A stretch of DNA of 64,000 bases, taken from Xylona heveae TC161 (lineage: Eukaryota > Ascomycota > Xylonomycetes > Xylonales > Xylonaceae). Positions 58,861 to 64,000 of this stretch are shown in pieces. Position numbers and translations under genes: made by a program. Every line of letters begins with the position of its first letter. Position 1 is the stretch's first letter. The stretch is taken from contig NW_017264198.1 in assembly GCF_001619985.1 (NCBI RefSeq), positions 310,001 through 374,000 on the forward strand, in the 5' to 3' direction. Below the pieces are notes generated by a model. The model was not told where the DNA came from. It saw only the letters and a list, made by a program, of their open reading frames with translations, and ran no database searches.

Positions 58861-61065
58861 ATGTCCTTTTTCTCCTGGTTTTCAGAGTATGCGAGCTCCC
58901 ATGGTCGACCAAATGATGTCCCCTACAGCAAAAAACCAAAGTCTCGGCCACCACGCGACCTTCGCGACCGGGTGCCTTTTTATGGAAAACTCCCAAGAAC
59001 ATCAGGCCCGTATAGTGTAGGTAGAGACAATATAGTTTCATTCCAGGCCCTTGGACTCAGACTGACGCTCTTTCGGGCCAACCTAGGTCGGCACCATGGA
59101 TATGGAGATACCAGTCGAAAAGCCCCGATCCGTTTCGCACATAACCCGTAATAATCATCATCTACTAGAGCTGGAAACAGTCCTACTTACAATCTACTAT
59201 CCATCCGAGTTTGGGTCAGGCACTGGCCCTGACCCGGCAGGATATAAGAATTGGTCACGAGCGCTCTGGTTACAACGGCCACGTAGAAAATCCGCCAAAG
59301 GCTATGCCCGTTTTGCCGGCCTTCCCAGATGGCCAACAACACTATGGTTTCTTTCAACTGCGTGGTTTACGAAACTTGTTGCGTTCAGAAATGCTCCCTT
59401 GGCCGCGCATTGGCCGCCAGACCTCAACGTTCGAGCCGTGGGGGCAGAGGTGAAGAACTTGGAGGGCGAGCCGCCACCTGGAGAAGAGGGAAAGCCACCA
59501 CGCTTGCCCTTACTCATTTTCAGCCATGGACTTGGAGGAACACGAACAAATTACAGTAGTCTGTGTTCCGAGTTTGCCAGTTACGGCTTTGTCGTCTGTG
59601 CGATTGAGCATCGGGATGGAAGTGGTCCGCGGTCGTTTGTGAATCATCCGCCGAATACCGAGGCCAGTCGAGAAGCAATGGAGTCAAATGGAAACGTTGA
59701 CCATCCACCCGAGGAGAAGGAAAGGGATTATGACAATGTGGACTATATATTTCCCAAGGGTAAGCGACACGGTTCTTCGCTGTGAACGGAAAGCCAAAGG
59801 GCCCCCGCCTTGTATCAACTTGAGTTTGCATATTTCGAATACCTTGCTAACCTATCTCTATATAGATAATCCCAACGATACTGATCCGACAGGAAAGGGA
59901 GAGGTTGACCATGAACTGAGGGCAGCGCAGATTGAGATGCGTCTTGCTGAGATTGAGGAAGCGTATCGCGTCATGTGTCTGATATGTAACGGGCAAGGGC
60001 AGCTTGTTGCCCAGAAAAACCTGAGAAGAGCCAACCGGATTGACGCTAGTTCCCGCGGACTTGATGGTGTAGACTGGGCTTCTTGGACTGGCAGATTTCA
60101 CGTGGACAAGGTGACCATGGTGGGCCATTCGTTTGGTGCTGCAACGACAGTCGAAGTACTTCGACATCCTGACCGGTTCGACTTTGTATCACAGGGCATC
60201 ATCTACGATATCTGGGGGTAGGTTTATAGACTCTGTCCATTCTCACAAGGGCTCTGTGCTAATCATTGCGTCCTTTTTTGCACAGTGTTGTTCTCAAGCC
60301 ATCTAATGCCGAACATCGAATATGCGCTCCTCTATTAGGCATCAACTCTGAAGCTTTCATGTACTGGCCAGAGAACTTCAAGTCCGTCCTGTCTATTTTC
60401 AAAGAAGCTAAAAGCGAGAACCCTCTTTGCTGGCTTCTCACTGTCCGTAAGCGAGCTCCCTGTATCTTTCCCATGGCTTCCATAAGGTTGTTTGCTAATA
60501 GCGTTTTACAGGTGGATCAGTGCATCATGCCCAGTCCGACTTTGCCGTTCTTTATCCGCGGCTCTCGTCCCTCTTCCTCAAAATGACCATCAACCCTCTT
60601 CGCGCCCTCGACCTCACCGTGAACGCCTCTCTCGAGTTCTTGTCCTACACTACACCCTCTCGAATGTCCTTTGTCCAGGGCGCCATCGACAACGAGCACC
60701 TCCTCGAAGCAGAAGCCGTCACTGAATTACCCGACGAACATAAACCCGACCCGAAATGGACTGCTAAACGTCTCAAGATACCACACGAATTTTCTGCACG
60801 CGTCACGCCCGATTTGCAGCGCAAAGTAAAACGTTCAAGTATTATTGGCCCGCCGATTGATGCGCAAACTTCTTCCAGCAGATCAGACTCTGACGAGGTC
60901 TGGATGCATGTCGCTCCCACAGAGGAAGATATGGCCCGTCTCGGCCGTGGGGATGCAGACGTTTCTACAAGCAAGCGGAATAAAGACCATGGCGTCAGTG
61001 ATTCGGCATGGGAAGAATCGGATAATCCGAATACGCGCCAGGGACAGAGTACTCAGGCCATTTGA
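58861..61065 (+). CDS. Platelet-activating factor acetylhydrolase family protein
   Basis: Five exons (58861-59016, 59087-59759, 59866-60217, 60286-60446, 60512-61065) give 631 aa; introns are 65-106 nt and keep frame. Exon 1 joins LPRTSGPYS to [13 protein letters not shown] by using the donor GTAGGT at 59017. The lipase core shows [20 protein letters not shown] (oxyanion side), the nucleophile Ser365 in [13 protein letters not shown], the acid Asp in GIIYDIWG and the His in [11 protein letters not shown] disordered, charged tail of about 130 residues follows. The plasma/type II PAF-AH family removes short or oxidised sn-2 acyl chains from phospholipids. Fungal members are longer than the 400-440 aa mammalian enzymes, as here. 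Confidence 0.93.
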
Positions 61066-62334
61066 CCATTTACGTCGTTACGATCTTTTAGAAGCCTTGC
61101 TCATTTGATTATTATTATCATTACTATTATTTTTTCTTTCTTTCTTTCTTTCTTTCCCTCTCCCTCTCTTTTTTCTTTCCTCCTGTTTTTATATCTCCTT
61201 TTCATTTCTCCCATATCGTTTCGATCAAGTCCAGCGATACTCGCATCAAAGCATTTTAGTCAAGGTGGTAAAGCCTAGGTTAGTTTGGTTTTATACCCAT
61301 GTATATATATACACGCATACGGCACATGAATGTTAGATTCAAGTTTTGACATTTGCGTTCCGTAACTAAGAACTAAAAACCGTGACTCGTCAAGCACTTG
61401 CATTCTCGACCGTAAGACGCGATAAATTTAAAGAGGTGTAAAGTCTCTCTATCAAGTCAAGAGTACTTGTAAAAGCTAAAGATTCTTATCTATAAGTCCC
61501 ATCTATAAAAAGTCTAAGATTCTATCATCCTATATGACGTAAACACGCCCCTCTGTCAAGCTGTCAAGCTGTCTAGATTTGCGTTCGTTGGCACTGTAGT
61601 CTGTAATGTACCGTCGCTTGACCCTGCGAATGTCCTGCGAATGTCCTGGCTTGGATCTTTCCCTCTTGATCCCAGGATAACTTCCCGCTGTCGAACCAGA
61701 ATGGGTAAGATGTAGGGGGCCGATCATCTGGAGGGTTTTGGCTGAGGGAGATCCTCGCGTGCCAACGTGCGATTGAGACATCATCTGACCCGATGAGCCC
61801 TCGGTGAGTGGCAGGGCGGTCGATGAGCGGTCGATGAGGTGGCAGGAGAACAAGGCCTGGCGGAAAGGTAGGGGGGTGAAGATATGTATTCATACGAGAT
61901 GAGCTATACTACCATGCTGTTTGCGGGTGGGCCGCTATTCAGAGGTCGTAGTATTAGTATTATTGTTTAGTCCAAGGTCGTGTTGTTGTCCTCTAGTACT
62001 ATAGGAACCGGTAGGTCAGACAGATGAGTTCTGTGCGTTGTGCATGACTGTCTGTTGGCGGTTGGCAGTTGGCGGTTGGCGGTTGTGTTGGCCTGTTAGA
62101 TATCCGGGGATGGGTGGTGACCGGGTCGTCGTCGCAAACGCAGGACGCAGTCGGGCGTTTCGTTTGACTGAATGGTGAATGCTAGATGTTGAATGCTGAA
62201 TGCTGGATGAAAACCCCGGGACAGACTCCGCGACAATATACCGGGATACCGGGACAAATCCAGGACAATATACCGGGACAAATTCCGGGACAATCGGACA
62301 AAATTCCGGAGAATGATGACGGGTACTAATCATA
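61066..62334. other. Convergent 3' flanks with pyrimidine tract and short minisatellites
   Basis: 1.27 kb without a supported gene. It holds a (TTTC)n pyrimidine tract at about 61135-61195, (TTGGCGG)-type repeats at about 62052-62090, GAATGCT repeats at about 62175-62208, and GGGACAA-based repeats at about 62217-62310. Confidence 0.6.
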
Positions 62335-62724
62335 TCAAACTTTCATATCCTCACTCACGACACCTCCAGACGCCTCGACGCGCGCAACCAGCCGGCGCCG
62401 CTCCTCGAGCTGCTCGCGCATAAAATCAATCGTCCGCTTCAACACGACGCTCTCGCTGCGTCCTTGGCCCTCGAGACCGGGCACGAGTTCCGTCAGCCGA
62501 TCGAATCCTTCGCGGATAGCTTGCCGTCGCTTTTGCTCGGATGCGATGTGGTTGTTCTTCTTCTCTTGCTCGGTGAGTCGCGGCTTGTCGTTGGCAGGCG
62601 TCATGCCGGCGTTTGCGGACATGGAATGTTGGGATATTGGGCCACTGCCGCCGCCCGGTGCGGCCAAGGATGATGATGAGGGAGTAGAGGAAGGCGCAAG
62701 ATGGGTTTGAGAGGATGATGCCAT
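62335..62724 (-). CDS. Ino4-like bHLH transcription factor
   Basis: An intronless gene of 129 aa. The first 48 residues are Ser/Gly/Pro-rich. The basic helix-loop-helix spans about 51-112: basic region EKKNNHIASEQKRRQAI with the E-box reading set His59-Glu63-Arg67, helix 1 REGFDRLTELVPGL, and helix 2 SESVVLKRTIDFMREQLEER running into a short coiled coil. The small size and HIASEQKRRQAIREGFDRL resemble yeast Ino4, which pairs with Ino2 to activate phospholipid genes. Filamentous fungi lack a clear Ino2, so the partner is unknown and the target set may differ. An ICRE-like site lies in its own upstream region. Confidence 0.88.
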   Translation of the reverse strand: MASSSQTHLAPSSTPSSSSLAAPGGGSGPISQHSMSANAGMTPANDKPRLTEQEKKNNHIASEQKRRQAIREGFDRLTELVPGLEGQGRSESVVLKRTIDFMREQLEERRRLVARVEASGGVVSEDMKV

Positions 62725-63252
62725 GCTTGGATTTTCTGGTATGAGAGGACGGAAAGGGCTGTGGGGAGTAGAGAGGAGGGTTGAAACGGCGGTTGTGGGC
62801 GGGTATGTTGATGCTGAGCGAGGGGTTGGAGGGTTGGATGGTTGGTTTGCGATAAAGGATAGAAGTCACGAAAGATAGATGAAGTTTTGGTTCGAATGTC
62901 GATAAGATGAAACTGATTGATGGGCCGTAGAGTAGTAGGTTTGGGAGACCGTGGGATGGGAAGATCGTGGGAATGGTAAATGTTGAATAATTTATTGACC
63001 TAGGCGTTGGATGTTTGGTGTGGGGAAGACAAACAGCGGACAGGCGGACCAGTGGGGGATGTGGTGACATGTGAGATTGTCAGGGACAAGGTCCAGCTCC
63101 GATGGGGGAGCGTTACTTGCGCCACAATTGACAACCACGTCGAAAAAGAGAAATCCTTCCAGGCCATCCATATATTTCCAGATAAAGTAATTATACTATG
63201 TTATTGAGCTTTGTATTGACAATATTCTAAATAATATAAATTACATGGAAAT
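62725..63252. other. bHLH-gene promoter and ThrRS 3' flank
   Basis: 528 bases. A minus-strand frame beginning at 63070 stays open through this stretch and overlaps the bHLH gene in another frame. Apart from the ICRE-like site nothing is assigned. Confidence 0.5.
63068..63077 (+). promoter_or_regulatory. ICRE-like site upstream of the bHLH gene
   Basis: CATGTGAGAT matches the yeast inositol/choline-responsive element CATGTGAAAT at 9 of 10 positions, including the CATGTG E-box. It lies about 345 bases upstream of the bHLH start codon, on the opposite strand. Function is inferred from similarity only. Confidence 0.4.
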
Positions 63253-63999
63253 CTACGCGTAGGCGCTCGACACGCGCGAAAAATAATCATACACTTGGTC
63301 ACGAGACAGCTTCACGGACCGGCCGTTACCAATAGCATTCTCTGACCCGAGAATGTCAGCAAGAGCGGACTGCGTCACTTGCTGATTAGGTTGCGCTGTG
63401 ACGTCCAGCTCAAGCGTGTTCTCCTCGACGCTGCGCTTGCCGACGACAATGATTGTATTATACTTTTTGCGCTTGGCTTCGGAAATCTTCTTGCCCAGGG
63501 GACGATCGCTCTGGTCGATATCGACGAGGAACTGGGCTGTATCCATGGGAAGCGGCGCAACTTTGCCTTCTGGCAAAGAGGGCCCAATGCCAGATGTGAT
63601 CCTCTGTGCCTCTTCGGCGTACTCGTCGACACCATTCCCCTTGCCAACCGTCAGGATGATGGCCTGGCGCGGGCTCAGCCAGAAGGGCCACCGCCCATTG
63701 TAATGCTCAATCAACAGCGCCATGAAACGCTCCAAGGAGCCAAAAATGGCTCGGTGGATGATGACCGGTGTGACTGGTCCACTCTGCTCGAGCAGCGACT
63801 TGTCCGTAGTGAGTATGCCCTTTTGCTCCAGCTCGGGAGCCGGAGCTTGATACTCCAGCTGGAATCTCTGCGGAAGCTGCATATCGAGCTGAATCGTTGC
63901 AGTCTGGTGCTCCTTTCCATCCGAGTCTTTGAGAATGATATCAATCTTTGGACCATAGAATGCACCGTCCCCTTCATTGACCGACCACTCCCGGCCACT
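63253..63999 (-). CDS. Threonyl-tRNA synthetase, C-terminal part (5' end outside window)
   Basis: The frame is open to the right window edge, so only the last 248 residues are present. They cover the end of the class II catalytic core (REWSVNEGDGAFYGPKIDII, TIQLDMQLPQRFQLEYQAP, motif 3 HRAIFGSLERFMALLIEHY). The HGTP anticodon-binding domain follows (WPFWLSPRQAIILTVG, AQFLVDIDQSDRPLGKKISE, KYNTIIVVGKRSVEENTLEL). The enzyme charges tRNA-Thr. Fungi have separate cytosolic and mitochondrial forms or a shared one; the C-terminal half alone does not decide which. No intron is seen in this part. It ends YFSRVSSAYA. Confidence 0.92.
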   Translation of the reverse strand, partial: SGREWSVNEGDGAFYGPKIDIILKDSDGKEHQTATIQLDMQLPQRFQLEYQAPAPELEQKGILTTDKSLLEQSGPVTPVIIHRAIFGSLERFMALLIEHYNGRWPFWLSPRQAIILTVGKGNGVDEYAEEAQRITSGIGPSLPEGKVAPLPMDTAQFLVDIDQSDRPLGKKISEAKRKKYNTIIVVGKRSVEENTLELDVTAQPNQQVTQSALADILGSENAIGNGRSVKLSRDQVYDYFSRVSSAYA

Positions 64000-64000
64000 G

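Noticed and set aside
62426-63070. 214-codon minus-strand frame as a protein-coding gene
   Set aside because: It overlaps the bHLH gene out of frame and becomes an Arg-rich shadow there; kept only as a possible overlapping upstream ORF.
1-64000. tRNA, rRNA and retroelement genes
   Set aside because: No cloverleaf with A and B boxes, no rRNA-like block and no reverse-transcriptase or LTR signature was noticed on reading both strands; a covariance or profile search was not possible.

Overview
This is a nuclear contig segment from a filamentous ascomycete (Pezizomycotina). The protein-coding genes carry short spliceosomal introns, about 45-140 nt, with GT..AG ends and CTAAC/CTGAC-like branch points. 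They include families and architectures typical of that group: trifunctional HIS4, Sfp1, the GID subunit Rmd5, Hrd3, small Tim10, Swi5-partner Sfr1 and a 14-TM DHA2 transporter. Protein similarity from memory points to Eurotiomycetes (Onygenales/Eurotiales); that placement is inference. No rRNA, tRNA, CRISPR or retroelement was seen.

Layout, left to right. The 3' end of csn12 (+, cut by the window). A BTB/POZ gene (-). A BEM46-type alpha/beta hydrolase (-), divergent from an SRA-YDG (modified-DNA reader) gene (+). A 2.4-kb tandem array at 7755-10112, built from 220-330 bp units that each carry a nested inverted repeat. A DHA2 drug transporter (-), sfr1 (-), hrd3 (-), a WDR89-like WD40 gene (-) and rmd5 (-), the last divergent from a Stb6-like gene (+). 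tim10 (-), divergent from mitochondrial lysyl-tRNA synthetase msk1 (+). An SRPK-like kinase (+). An unknown protein ending in a CaaX box (-), HIS4 (-) and a medium-chain reductase (-). A small perfect-TIR MITE at 39528-39958. A Maf-like pyrophosphatase (+), an amidase (-), an acetoacetate-decarboxylase-like protein (-) and Sfp1 (-). A 4.9-kb stretch with no recognisable gene. An 800-aa unknown coiled-coil protein (+), a PAF-acetylhydrolase (+), an Ino4-like bHLH factor (-) and the C-terminus of a threonyl-tRNA synthetase (-, cut by the window).

Most of the window is ordinary core genome rather than a gene cluster. Functional themes that recur are protein quality control (Hrd3 in ERAD, Rmd5 in the GID ligase, Csn12), mitochondrial biogenesis (the Tim10/Msk1 divergent pair), genome maintenance (Sfr1, SRA protein) and growth or nutrient regulators (Sfp1, HIS4, Ino4-like). 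Exon structures below were worked out by hand from splice signals, reading frame and recalled family sequence. Every multi-exon model given keeps frame across all junctions. The least ordinary items are the inverted-repeat-bearing tandem array, the MITE, the CaaX-terminated unknown protein, an intron that separates a stop codon from its ORF, and the SRA protein.
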